Shown here piece after piece: positions 40,416 through 48,114 of a DNA stretch of 64,000 bases. The stretch lies in contig NZ_JABWGO010000003.1 in the NCBI RefSeq assembly GCF_013363995.1, positions 496,001 through 560,000 of the forward strand, read 5' to 3'. This DNA comes from Nonomuraea rhodomycinica. GTDB taxonomy: Bacteria > Actinomycetota > Actinomycetes > Streptosporangiales > Streptosporangiaceae. The notes beneath the pieces are model-generated. The model was not told the origin of the DNA and did no database searches. It saw only the letters and a program-made list of their open reading frames with translations. How positions within the stretch are numbered: position 1 is the stretch's first letter; every line of letters starts with the position of its first letter. The position numbers were made by a program, and so were the translations under genes.

Positions 40416-41606
40416 GTGCGAGCCCTCATCTGCGGCGCCGGCATCGCCGGTCTCACCCTGGCCTGGCACCTGGAACGCGCGGGCTGGCGGGTGGAGGTGG
40501 TCGAACGCGCGCCCGCCTTCCGCGACGGCGGCTACATGATCGACTTCTACGGGCCCGGCCAGGAGGTGGCCGCCCGCATGGGCCTGACCGGCCGGCTGGA
40601 GGAGGCCCGCCACCCGATCGACGAGCTGAGCTACCTCGACCGCCACGGGCGGGTGACCAGCCGCCTGACCACGCCCCCCGCGTTCCGGAGCGTCGTCAGC
40701 CTGCTCCGCGGCGACCTGGCGCGGATCATCCACGACGCCACCGCCGCGCCGATCTGCTACGGCACCAGCGTGGCCGGGGTCGAGCAGGGCGGCGACGGCG
40801 TCACGGTCACCCTCACCGACGGCACCGCCACGGAGGTGGACCTGCTGGTCGGCGCGGACGGAGCGCACTCCCGCGTCCGCGACCTCGCCTTCGGCGACGG
40901 GGCCACCGGAAGCGCGCCTTCTCCGCGGTACCTGGGGCACCATGTCGCCGCCTGCCTGCTCAGGGACGCGGACCTCAGCCGGGAGGTGGGCCGGCGGTAC
41001 CGGATGCTCACCGTGCCGGGCCTCATGGCGGGGGCGTACGCGCTGGGCGACGACCGGCTCGCCCTGCTGTTCCTGCGCCGCGAGCCCGACCCCGCCCTGC
41101 CCGCCGACCCGGCCGCCGTCCTGCGCGAGCGCTACGGCGGCCTCGGCTGGATCCTGCCCGGCGCGCTGCGCGCCATCCCGGACGAGCTGTACTACGACCA
41201 GGTCACGCAGGTCGTCCTGGACCGCTGGAGCGCCGGCCGGGTGGTGCTGCTGGGCGACGCCTGCCAGGCCGTGTCGCTGTTCGCGGGGCACGGGGCGTCC
41301 ATGGCGATGGCCGCCGCCCGGGTCCTCGCCGACGAGCTGACCGGCTCCGCGGGTGAGGGCGTGCCCGCGGCCCTGGCCCGCTACGAGGCGCGCATGCGGC
41401 CGGTGATCGAGGACGTCCAGGCGTTCGGCCGCCGCTTCGTCGAGTGGATGGCGCCCTCCAGCGGCCTGCGCATCACCGCGCGCGACTGGCTGATCCGGCT
41501 GGCCGCCCTGCCCGGCGCGGACCGGCTGTTCCTGCGCTCGATGAGCCCGTCCGGCCACCGCCTCATCACCGGCGGCCCGGAGCGGCCGGTCGCCGGACGC
41601 CGCTGA
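40416..41606 (+). CDS. FAD-dependent monooxygenase (PHBH/TetX-like)
   Basis: A 396-residue class A flavoprotein monooxygenase starting at GTG 40416. The three family motifs are seen: ALICGAGIAGLTLAWHLERAG (GxGxxG), LVGADGAHSRVRDLAF (DG motif) and RVVLLGDACQAVSLFAGHG (GD motif). Length and order match TetX and related aromatic or antibiotic hydroxylases. Cotranscribed with the TetR gene, it could hydroxylate and inactivate a xenobiotic; a role in tetracycline or rifampin modification cannot be claimed from this alone. Confidence 0.9.
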   Translation: MRALICGAGIAGLTLAWHLERAGWRVEVVERAPAFRDGGYMIDFYGPGQEVAARMGLTGRLEEARHPIDELSYLDRHGRVTSRLTTPPAFRSVVSLLRGDLARIIHDATAAPICYGTSVAGVEQGGDGVTVTLTDGTATEVDLLVGADGAHSRVRDLAFGDGATGSAPSPRYLGHHVAACLLRDADLSREVGRRYRMLTVPGLMAGAYALGDDRLALLFLRREPDPALPADPAAVLRERYGGLGWILPGALRAIPDELYYDQVTQVVLDRWSAGRVVLLGDACQAVSLFAGHGASMAMAAARVLADELTGSAGEGVPAALARYEARMRPVIEDVQAFGRRFVEWMAPSSGLRITARDWLIRLAALPGADRLFLRSMSPSGHRLITGGPERPVAGRR

Positions 41607-41661
41607 CGCCTCGCCCGCGCGTCCGCACCCTCCCTCGGGCGGGGCCTGCGCTCTGCCCTCC

Positions 41662-41757
41662 GCCCGAGGGTCCGTACCCGCCCTCAGACGCGCCGGCGCT
41701 CGGCTCCCTGCCCGAGGGTCCGTACCCGCCCTCAGGCGCGCCGGCGCTCGGCTCCTC
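41662..41757. repeat. 48-bp tandem repeat across the agmatinase stop codon
   Basis: Two adjacent 48-bp units beginning GCCCGAGGGTCCGTACCC (41662-41709 and 41710-41757), differing at about three bases near the middle and end. A more degenerate third copy lies before them (about 41621-41661). The agmatinase stop (41732-41734) is inside the second unit, so the gene's last residues are repeat-encoded. Confidence 0.88.
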
Positions 41758-42781
41758 GTCCCTTGCCGTAGCGGCTGAGCAGCGGCCGGCCGCGGTCCCG
41801 CCGCTCCAGCCGTCCGTCGCGTTCGGCGCGCTGCCGGGCGATGCCCGACAGCGCCTCCAGGACCACCCGGCCCCCGAGCATCGCGGTCACGTCGGCGTGG
41901 TCGTGGTCCGGCGCGACCTCGACCACCTCGACGCCGACGACGGGCAGCTCGTACGACAGCCGGCGCACCGCGTCCAGCAGCTCCCGGGAGGTCAGCCCGC
42001 CCGGCTCCGGCGTGCCCGTCCCCGGGGCCATCCCGGGGTCGACGACGTCGATGTCCACCGACAGGTAGACGCCGTCGCAGTCGTCCAGGGCGGTCCGCGA
42101 CGCCTCGGTCAGGCACTCGTCCAGGCCGCGCTCCACGATCTCGGTCATCTCGTACGAGCGCATGCCCTGGTCGGCCATCCAGTCGAGGGTCTCGGGGCCC
42201 GGCCAGTAGCCGCGCAGCCCGATCTGGAGGAACCGGTCGCCGCGCGCCGCGCCCGACTCGATGAGCCGGCGCATGGGCTGGCCGTGCGCGATGAGCGAGC
42301 CGTACGAGCTGTCGCCGGTGTCGGCGTGCGCGTCGAAGTGCAGCACGGAGACGCGTCCCCAGCCGACGGCGCGGGCGACGCCGGTGACGTCGGGCAGGGC
42401 GATCGAGTGGTCTCCGCCCAGCACCACCGGGATCCTGCCCGCCGCCGCGACGGTGTGCACGGCCCGCTCCAGCGCCGCGTGGGAGCGCTCGGCGTCACCG
42501 CTGAACATCATGACGTCGCCGGCGTCCTTGACGCGCAGGTCGAGCAGGCCGTCCACGTCCAGGGCCAGGGACGGGCGGGCGCCGTCGTGGCCGAGGTAGC
42601 ACGCCTGGCGCATGGCCGAGGGCCCGAAGCGGGCGCCCGCCCGGTAGGTGGTCCCGCCGTCGAACGGGGCGCCCAGCACGACGGCCTGGGCGTCGTCCCA
42701 GGTGCCGGGCTCGTCCAGGTCGCAGGCGGGCACGCCGAGGAAGGTGAGGTCGGGGCCGTACATCGCGCCATAACGGGTCAT
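41732..42781 (-). CDS. speB: Agmatinase / ureohydrolase family enzyme
   Basis: A 349-residue arginase-fold hydrolase. The Mn-binding motifs are complete: VVLGGDHSIALP, LHFDAHADTGD and LSVDIDVVDPGMAPGTGTPEPGG. N-terminal GAPFDGGTTYRAGARFGPSAMR also fits agmatinase. It should release urea from agmatine or a related guanidino acid such as guanidinobutyrate; the two are hard to tell apart. The last 10 residues (GRGAERRRA-type) come from a 48-bp tandem repeat. The LysR gene 54 bp upstream on the same strand is the likely regulator, cotranscribed with it. Confidence 0.9.
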   Translation of the reverse strand: MTRYGAMYGPDLTFLGVPACDLDEPGTWDDAQAVVLGAPFDGGTTYRAGARFGPSAMRQACYLGHDGARPSLALDVDGLLDLRVKDAGDVMMFSGDAERSHAALERAVHTVAAAGRIPVVLGGDHSIALPDVTGVARAVGWGRVSVLHFDAHADTGDSSYGSLIAHGQPMRRLIESGAARGDRFLQIGLRGYWPGPETLDWMADQGMRSYEMTEIVERGLDECLTEASRTALDDCDGVYLSVDIDVVDPGMAPGTGTPEPGGLTSRELLDAVRRLSYELPVVGVEVVEVAPDHDHADVTAMLGGRVVLEALSGIARQRAERDGRLERRDRGRPLLSRYGKGRGAERRRA

Positions 42782-42835
42782 CGGCTGCAGATCCTTCGAA
42801 AGAGGAGGTGGTCGGGCGCCGCGGCCCTTCCATCC

Positions 42836-43792
42836 TCACCGACGCCGGTCCGGCCCCGGAATCCCCGTACTGTCGACAACGCCTCCATACGCCCTATGGA
42901 GGTCGCGGCCCGCGGCGCGCAGCTCGGCGCCCAGGCGCTCCACGACCGGAGGCGGCGGACCGGCCGGCCGGAGGAAGCGGACGCTGCGCGCGCCGACGTC
43001 CTGCACCGGCACGCGTGCCACGGTGTCGTGGCCGCACTGCAGGGCCAGCTCGGGCACGAGGGCGACGGCGCCGCCCGCCGCCACGAAGCCGTGGATGACG
43101 CCGTAGTCGTCGCTGCGCAGCACGACGCGCGGCCGGAACCCGAGGGCCTGGCAGGTGGCGAAGAGCGTCTGGTCGCTCGGGTCGTACGAGCCGCGCGAGA
43201 TGATCCAGCCCTCGGCCGCCAGCGTGGCGAGGTCCACGGGCCCGGCCACCGCCGACAGCGGGTGGCGGGCGGGCAGGAGCAGCCGGTACGGGTCGTCGAG
43301 CAGCGCCTCCACGTGCAGGTCGGCGCCGTAGCGGGCCTCGCCGCCGATGTCGTAGATGACGGCGCAGTGCAGGGACCTGGCGCGGGTCCGCGCGACCAGC
43401 TCCAGCGGCTCGGCCTCGGTCAGCTCGATCCGCACGTCCGTGCCCGCGGTGGCCCGCCGCAGCGCGCCCGGCAGCAGCCGCGACGCCGCCGTGCCGAACG
43501 CGCCGACGCGCAGCGTGGACACGCCGTGGCTCAGGCGCGCCTCGACGTCGGCCTCCACGGCCTCCAGGCGGTCCAGCACGAAGCCCGCGTGCTCCAGCAC
43601 CAGCATCCCCACGTCCGTCAGCACGGCGCCGCTGGGACGCCGCTCCACCAGCCGCGCGCCCAGGTGCGCCTCCAGGGCGCCGAGGTGATAGCTGATCGTG
43701 GGCTGCCCGTAGTGCAGCCGGCGGGCCGCCCCCGCCAGCGAACCGGTGACCGCGATGGCCCGCAGGACCTCGAACTGGCGGATGTCGAACAT
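42836..43792 (-). CDS. LysR-family transcriptional regulator
   Basis: A 318-residue LTTR. The HTH is at the N-terminus: FDIRQFEVLRAIAVTGSLAGAARRLHYGQPTISYHLGALEAHLGARLVER. It is followed by the two-lobe effector domain (LRVGAFGTAASRLLPGAL, ..GAVALVPELAL). ATG 43792 is used; the GTG at 43798 adds two residues. It precedes the agmatinase gene on the same strand and probably regulates guanidino compound use. Its promoter region is shared with the divergent LacI gene (82 bp). Confidence 0.9.
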   Translation of the reverse strand: MFDIRQFEVLRAIAVTGSLAGAARRLHYGQPTISYHLGALEAHLGARLVERRPSGAVLTDVGMLVLEHAGFVLDRLEAVEADVEARLSHGVSTLRVGAFGTAASRLLPGALRRATAGTDVRIELTEAEPLELVARTRARSLHCAVIYDIGGEARYGADLHVEALLDDPYRLLLPARHPLSAVAGPVDLATLAAEGWIISRGSYDPSDQTLFATCQALGFRPRVVLRSDDYGVIHGFVAAGGAVALVPELALQCGHDTVARVPVQDVGARSVRFLRPAGPPPPVVERLGAELRAAGRDLHRAYGGVVDSTGIPGPDRRR

Positions 43793-43824
43793 CCACACAT
43801 GCTATGGAGCGACGGGCTGCCGGA

Positions 43825-43868
43825 TTGACGTAAGCGCTTGCAAATATTTGCGTGATCCGGCGTATAAT
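43825..43868 (+). promoter_or_regulatory. Overlapping LacI-type operators and -10 box of the lacI-like gene
   Basis: GTAAGCGCTTGC (43830-43841, a near palindrome with central CG, the LacI-family signature) overlaps by 2 bp with the perfect 12-bp palindrome GCAAATATTTGC (43840-43851). TATAAT lies at 43863-43868, only 7 bp before the ATG at 43875, so the transcript should be leaderless or nearly so. The block is sharply AT-rich compared with its surroundings. Confidence 0.72.
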
Positions 43869-43874
43869 TTGCGC

Positions 43875-44864
43875 ATGACGCGACGACTGGCCGAGGTGGC
43901 CAAGAAGGTCGGGGTGAGCGAGGCGACGGTGAGCCGCGTGCTCAACGGCAAGCCGGGCGTGTCCGACGCCACCCGCGAGGCCGTGCTGACCGCGCTCGAC
44001 GTCCTCGGCTACGAGCGGCCCACCCAGCTGCGCGGCGACCGGGCCCGGCTGGTGGGGCTGGTCCTTCCCGAGCTGCAGAACCCGATCTTCCCGGCGTTCG
44101 CCGAGGTCGTCGGCGGGGCGCTGGCCCAGCAGGGGTTCACCGCCGTGCTGTGCACGCGCACGGTCGGCGGCGTCTCCGAGGCCGACTACGTCCACCTGCT
44201 GCTCCAGCAGCAGGTCAGCGGCGTGGTCTTCGCCGGCGGCCTGTACGCCCAGGCCGACGCCGCCCACGGGCACTACGAGCTGCTGCACGAGCGCGGCCTG
44301 CCCACCGTCCTGGTCAACGCGGCGGTGGAGCGCCTCGACTTCCCGCAGGTCTCCTGCGACGACGTCGTGGCCGCCGAGATCGCCCTGGCCCACCTGCGGG
44401 CGCTCGGCCACGAGCGCGTCGGCATGGTCCTCGGCCCGAAGGACCACGTCCCGTCGCGGCGCAAGCTGGAGGCGTTCCAGGCGGCCGGCGGCGACCCGGA
44501 GCTGGTCGAGCGCGCGATGTTCTCGCTGGAGGGCGGCCACGCGGCGGCGGCCCGGCTGGTGGCGCGCGGCGTCACCGGCGTGATCTGCGCCAGCGACCTG
44601 CTGGCGCTGGGCACCGTGCGGGCCGTGCGGCGCGCCGGGATGTCCGTGCCCGGCGACGTGTCGGTCATCGGCTTCGACGACTCGGCGCTGATGAACTGCA
44701 CCGACCCCCCGCTCACCACCGTGCGCCAGCCGATCGACGCCATGGGCCGGGCGGCCGTGGACCTGCTGGTCGCGCAGATCGACAAGGCCGTGGTGCCCGC
44801 CGACGAGCTGCTGTACGAGCCGGAACTGGTGGTACGGGCGTCAACCGCCCGAGTTCGTGCGTGA
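43875..44864 (+). CDS. LacI-family transcriptional regulator
   Basis: A 329-residue repressor. The headpiece TRRLAEVAKKVGVSEATVSRVLNGKPGVSDATREAVLTAL is a canonical LacI HTH with hinge helix, followed by a periplasmic-binding-protein-like sugar domain (LVGLVLPELQNPIFPAFAEVV, ..VSVIGFDDSALMNCTDPPLTTVRQP). ATG 43875 sits just 7 bp after a TATAAT box. It precedes the alpha-glucoside ABC operon and probably represses both it and its own gene, through the palindromes at 43830-43851 and 44879-44903. Confidence 0.93.
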   Translation: MTRRLAEVAKKVGVSEATVSRVLNGKPGVSDATREAVLTALDVLGYERPTQLRGDRARLVGLVLPELQNPIFPAFAEVVGGALAQQGFTAVLCTRTVGGVSEADYVHLLLQQQVSGVVFAGGLYAQADAAHGHYELLHERGLPTVLVNAAVERLDFPQVSCDDVVAAEIALAHLRALGHERVGMVLGPKDHVPSRRKLEAFQAAGGDPELVERAMFSLEGGHAAAARLVARGVTGVICASDLLALGTVRAVRRAGMSVPGDVSVIGFDDSALMNCTDPPLTTVRQPIDAMGRAAVDLLVAQIDKAVVPADELLYEPELVVRASTARVRA

Positions 44865-44878
44865 TGTAGTCGTTATCT

Positions 44879-44903
44879 TGCAATAGTTCGTCGAGATATT
44901 GCA
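44879..44903 (+). promoter_or_regulatory. Putative LacI operator before the alpha-glucoside ABC operon
   Basis: TGCAATA (44879-44885) and TATTGCA (44897-44903) are perfect inverted arms separated by 11 bp, 56 bp before the binding-protein ATG. The arms resemble the half-site TTTGC/GCAAA of the palindrome before the lacI-like gene. Likely second target of that regulator. Confidence 0.58.
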
Positions 44904-44958
44904 GTTCATGGTTCGCGATCCTATGGTGTGGGCACCTCGCACCAGAAGGGTCGAACCC

Positions 44959-46305
44959 ATGCAGAGAACCACAGGGCTCTTACTGGCCACCGTCCTCGGC
45001 CTCTCCGCCACCGCCTGCGGGGCCGGCGAGCCCGGCACGCCCGCGTCGAAGGGCGCCGCGGTGACGATCACGGTGGCCTGCCAGCCCGCCAGGTCCGCGC
45101 CCAAGGAGCGCGCGGCCTGGGACGACGACGTCGCCGCGTTCATGAAGGCGCATCCGGGCGTGACGGTGAAGAGCACCGACCAGCAGCCCTGCTTCGACCC
45201 CAAGACGTTCGGGCCGAAGCTGGCGGGCGGCCAGATGGAGACCGCGTTCGTGGTGCCGGTGACCAACTACGCCGACGTGATCGGCAAGGGCCAGGCCATG
45301 GACATCTCCGCGTACACCGGCGAGATCAAGAACTGGAACGACCTGCGCGCCGACGTCCGCGAGCTGGTCACCAAGGACGGCAAGGTGTACGGCGTCCCGA
45401 ACGTCCACTACAGCGTCGGCCTGGTCTACAACCGCAAGCTGTTCACCCAGGCCGGCCTCGACCCCGACGCCCCGCCCGCCACGTGGGCGGAGATCCGCGA
45501 GGCCGCCCGGAAGATCGCCGCGCTCGGCCCCGGTCACATCGGCTACGGCGAGTACTCCGGCGGCAACACCGGCGGCTGGCACTTCACCCAGGCCCTGTAC
45601 GGCCGCGGCGGCGCCGTCCTCACCGACGACGGCAAGAAGGCCGCCTTCAACTCGCCCGAGGGCAGGGCGGTGCTCCAGACCCTGCACGACATGCGCTGGA
45701 GCGACAACAGCATGGGCAGCCGGCTGCTGGTCGGCTGGGAGTCGCTGATGATGGCGATGGGCAGCGGCAAGGTCGGCATGATGCTCGGCGCCCCCGACGT
45801 GGTCACCGACGTGGTCAACAAGTTCAAGGGCAACGTCGCCGACTACGGCATCACCGGCTTCCCCGAGGCCAAGGCGTCGCTGAGCGGCGGCGAGGCGTTC
45901 ATGATCAACCCGAGGGCGACCCCCGAGCAGGCCAGGGCCGCCCTCCAGTGGCTCGACTTCCGCTACAACACCGTCGGCAAGGGCCGCTTCGACTTCGCCC
46001 GCGGCAAGACCCTCGGCAACCCCGTCGGCGTCCCCGACAACGACGTCTACGGCGACTCGGCCACCGGCAGGGCGATCCAGGCCGAGCGGGAGAGGAACGC
46101 CACGCTCCCGGTGCGGAACTACGCCCCCTACGTGCGGGCCGCCGCCGCCGTGCCGCCCAAGGCCGAGCCCGCCCACGCCCAGGAGCTGTACGCGATCCTC
46201 GACGTGGTGATGTCCGGGGTGCTCAGCCGCCAGGACGCCGATCCCGGCAAGCTGCTCGCCGACGCGGAGGCCAAGGCCAACGCGCTGCTGGCCGCCAAGG
46301 GCTGA
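44959..46305 (+). CDS. ABC transporter sugar-binding lipoprotein (alpha-glucoside type)
   Basis: A 448-residue solute-binding protein. From ATG 44959 (GAAGGG upstream) a lipoprotein signal MQRTTGLLLATVLGLSATAC is seen, with Cys as the lipidated residue. The mature protein has the family 1 SBP features AAWDDDVAAFMKAHPGVTVK, VYGVPNVHYSVGLVYNRKLF and MMLGAPDVVTDVV. The downstream GH13 alpha-glucosidase suggests ligands such as maltose, trehalose, isomaltose or sucrose. First gene of the importer operon under the LacI-type regulator. Confidence 0.9.
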   Translation: MQRTTGLLLATVLGLSATACGAGEPGTPASKGAAVTITVACQPARSAPKERAAWDDDVAAFMKAHPGVTVKSTDQQPCFDPKTFGPKLAGGQMETAFVVPVTNYADVIGKGQAMDISAYTGEIKNWNDLRADVRELVTKDGKVYGVPNVHYSVGLVYNRKLFTQAGLDPDAPPATWAEIREAARKIAALGPGHIGYGEYSGGNTGGWHFTQALYGRGGAVLTDDGKKAAFNSPEGRAVLQTLHDMRWSDNSMGSRLLVGWESLMMAMGSGKVGMMLGAPDVVTDVVNKFKGNVADYGITGFPEAKASLSGGEAFMINPRATPEQARAALQWLDFRYNTVGKGRFDFARGKTLGNPVGVPDNDVYGDSATGRAIQAERERNATLPVRNYAPYVRAAAAVPPKAEPAHAQELYAILDVVMSGVLSRQDADPGKLLADAEAKANALLAAKG

Positions 46306-46309
46306 CCGC

Positions 46310-47188
46310 GTGCGCGTCCTGAAACGCAACCTCACGGCCTACGGGTTCCTGTGCGCGGCGCTGGCCTGCTTCGCGGTGTTCGCCTGGTACCCCATGGTCA
46401 GGGAGTTCGTGCTGAGCTTCCAGCGGACCAACCTGGTGGACCCGCCCGTATGGGTGGGGCTGGACAACTTCGCGGCCGTCGTCCGGGACCCGGCGTTCGG
46501 CACGGCGTGGCTGAACACCCTGGCGTTCACGGTGCTCGCGCTGATCTGCGGCTACGCCGTGCCGTTCGGCACCGCGCTGGTGCTCAACGAACTGCGGCAC
46601 GCCCGGGGCTACCTGCGCTTCGTCGTCTACCTGCCGGTCATGCTGCCGCCGATCGTCGCGGTGCTGCTGTTCCGGTGGTTCTTCGACCCGGGCCCCGGGC
46701 TGTTCAACCAGATCCTCGGCCTGTTCCACCTGCCCGGCCTGGCCTGGCTCGACTCCTCCTCCACCGCGCTGATCTCGCTGGTCATCGTCTCGACGTGGAT
46801 GAACATGGGCAGCGCCACGCTCATCTACCTGGCGGCGCTGCAGAACATCCCGTCCGAGCTGTACGAGGCGGCCGAGCTCGACGGGGCGGGCATCCTCGCC
46901 CGGATCCGGCACGTCACGATCCCGCAGACCCGGCTCATCCTGCTGCTCATGCTGATGCTGCAGATCGTGGCCACCATGCAGGTGTTCATCGAGCCGTACA
47001 TGCTGACCGGCGGCGGCCCGGAGAACGCCACCGTCACGGTCGCGTACCTGATGTACCAGTTCGCCTTCACCTACGGCGACGGCTACGGGCAGGCCGGGGC
47101 GCTCGGCATGATGCTCATGCTCGCACTGCTGGTCTTCGCCGCCTTCCAGCTCCGCCTCACCCGGGACGACCGCGAGGTGACGGCATGA
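46310..47188 (+). CDS. ABC sugar permease, MalF-like
   Basis: A 292-residue permease starting at GTG 46310, 4 bp after the binding-protein stop. Six TM helices; the EAA loop is LYEAAELDGAGILARIRHVTIPQT. The opening LKRNLTAYGFLCAALACFAVFAWYPMV is typical of sugar ABC permeases. ATGA overlap with the next permease. No ATPase gene follows in this cluster. Confidence 0.93.
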   Translation: MRVLKRNLTAYGFLCAALACFAVFAWYPMVREFVLSFQRTNLVDPPVWVGLDNFAAVVRDPAFGTAWLNTLAFTVLALICGYAVPFGTALVLNELRHARGYLRFVVYLPVMLPPIVAVLLFRWFFDPGPGLFNQILGLFHLPGLAWLDSSSTALISLVIVSTWMNMGSATLIYLAALQNIPSELYEAAELDGAGILARIRHVTIPQTRLILLLMLMLQIVATMQVFIEPYMLTGGGPENATVTVAYLMYQFAFTYGDGYGQAGALGMMLMLALLVFAAFQLRLTRDDREVTA

Positions 47189-48114
47189 TCTCCGTCGGCG
47201 CCCGCGCGTCCGCCCGCCGCGCCCGCGGAGGGCGCCGGCCCAGGCCGATCGAGGTGCGCTTCCGCACCATCGTCTCGCCGCACCAGCTCAACAGCCGGTG
47301 GGGACGGCGGATCTACTGGGCCGTCCTGCTCACCGTGCTCACCCTCTCCACGCTGGCGTTCGTCTTCCCGCTGTACTGGATGGTCACCGGCGCGATGAAG
47401 TCCGGCGAGGAGCTCGCCCGGATGCCGCCCACCCTCGTGCCGGAGGCTCCCACGCTGGACGCCTTCGCCGAGGCGTGGCAGCTGTTCGACATCGGGCTGC
47501 TGCTGCGCAACACCGCCTTCTACGCGCTGGGCGGCTGGCTGGTCACGATGGCCGTGGACGTGAGCGCCGCCTACGCCCTGTCGAAGCTGCGGCCCGCGCT
47601 CGGCAACGTCGTCCTCGGCGCCATGCTGGCGACGCTGATGGTGCCGCCCATGGTGGTGCTGATCCCGCTGTACGTCACGGTCTCCGACCTCGGGCTGCTC
47701 AACAACCCGTGGGGCCTGTGGCTGCCGGCGGCGGCCAACGGGTTCAACATCTTCCTGCTCAAGCGCTTCTTCGACTCCATACCGAAGGAGCTCGTCGAGG
47801 CGGCGCGCATCGACGGCGCGGGCCCGCTGCGGGTGCTGTGGTCGGTGATCCTGCCGGTGTCGCGGCCCATCCTCGGCGTGGTCTCCATCTTCACGATCGT
47901 CACCTCGTTCAAGGATTTCGTCTGGCCGCTGCTGGTCATGACCGACAGCGACAGGATGACGATCAGCGTCGGCCTGTCGCAGACCGCCGGAGCGGTCCCG
48001 CAGAACACGATCATGGCCGGGCTGGTGATCGCCGGGATCCCGACGATCATCGTGTTCTTCTTCTTCCAACGGCACATCATGGCGGGCCTGACCGCCGGGA
48101 GCAGCAAAGGATGA
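47185..48114 (+). CDS. ABC sugar permease, MalG-like
   Basis: A 309-residue permease (ATG 47185, 4-bp overlap). An unusually long basic N-terminus (about 45 residues, Arg-rich) precedes six TM segments; the EAA loop is LVEAARIDGAGPLRVLWSVILPVSRP. It pairs with the MalF-like protein; the needed ATPase must come from elsewhere, for example the MsiK-type protein at 29.3 kb. It overlaps the alpha-glucosidase start by 4 bp. Confidence 0.93.
   Translation: MISVGARASARRARGGRRPRPIEVRFRTIVSPHQLNSRWGRRIYWAVLLTVLTLSTLAFVFPLYWMVTGAMKSGEELARMPPTLVPEAPTLDAFAEAWQLFDIGLLLRNTAFYALGGWLVTMAVDVSAAYALSKLRPALGNVVLGAMLATLMVPPMVVLIPLYVTVSDLGLLNNPWGLWLPAAANGFNIFLLKRFFDSIPKELVEAARIDGAGPLRVLWSVILPVSRPILGVVSIFTIVTSFKDFVWPLLVMTDSDRMTISVGLSQTAGAVPQNTIMAGLVIAGIPTIIVFFFFQRHIMAGLTAGSSKG

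Noticed and set aside
40416..41606. Naming the FAD monooxygenase as a tetracycline-inactivating enzyme
   Set aside because: Only the general class A flavoprotein motifs are visible; TetX-specific substrate residues cannot be judged here.
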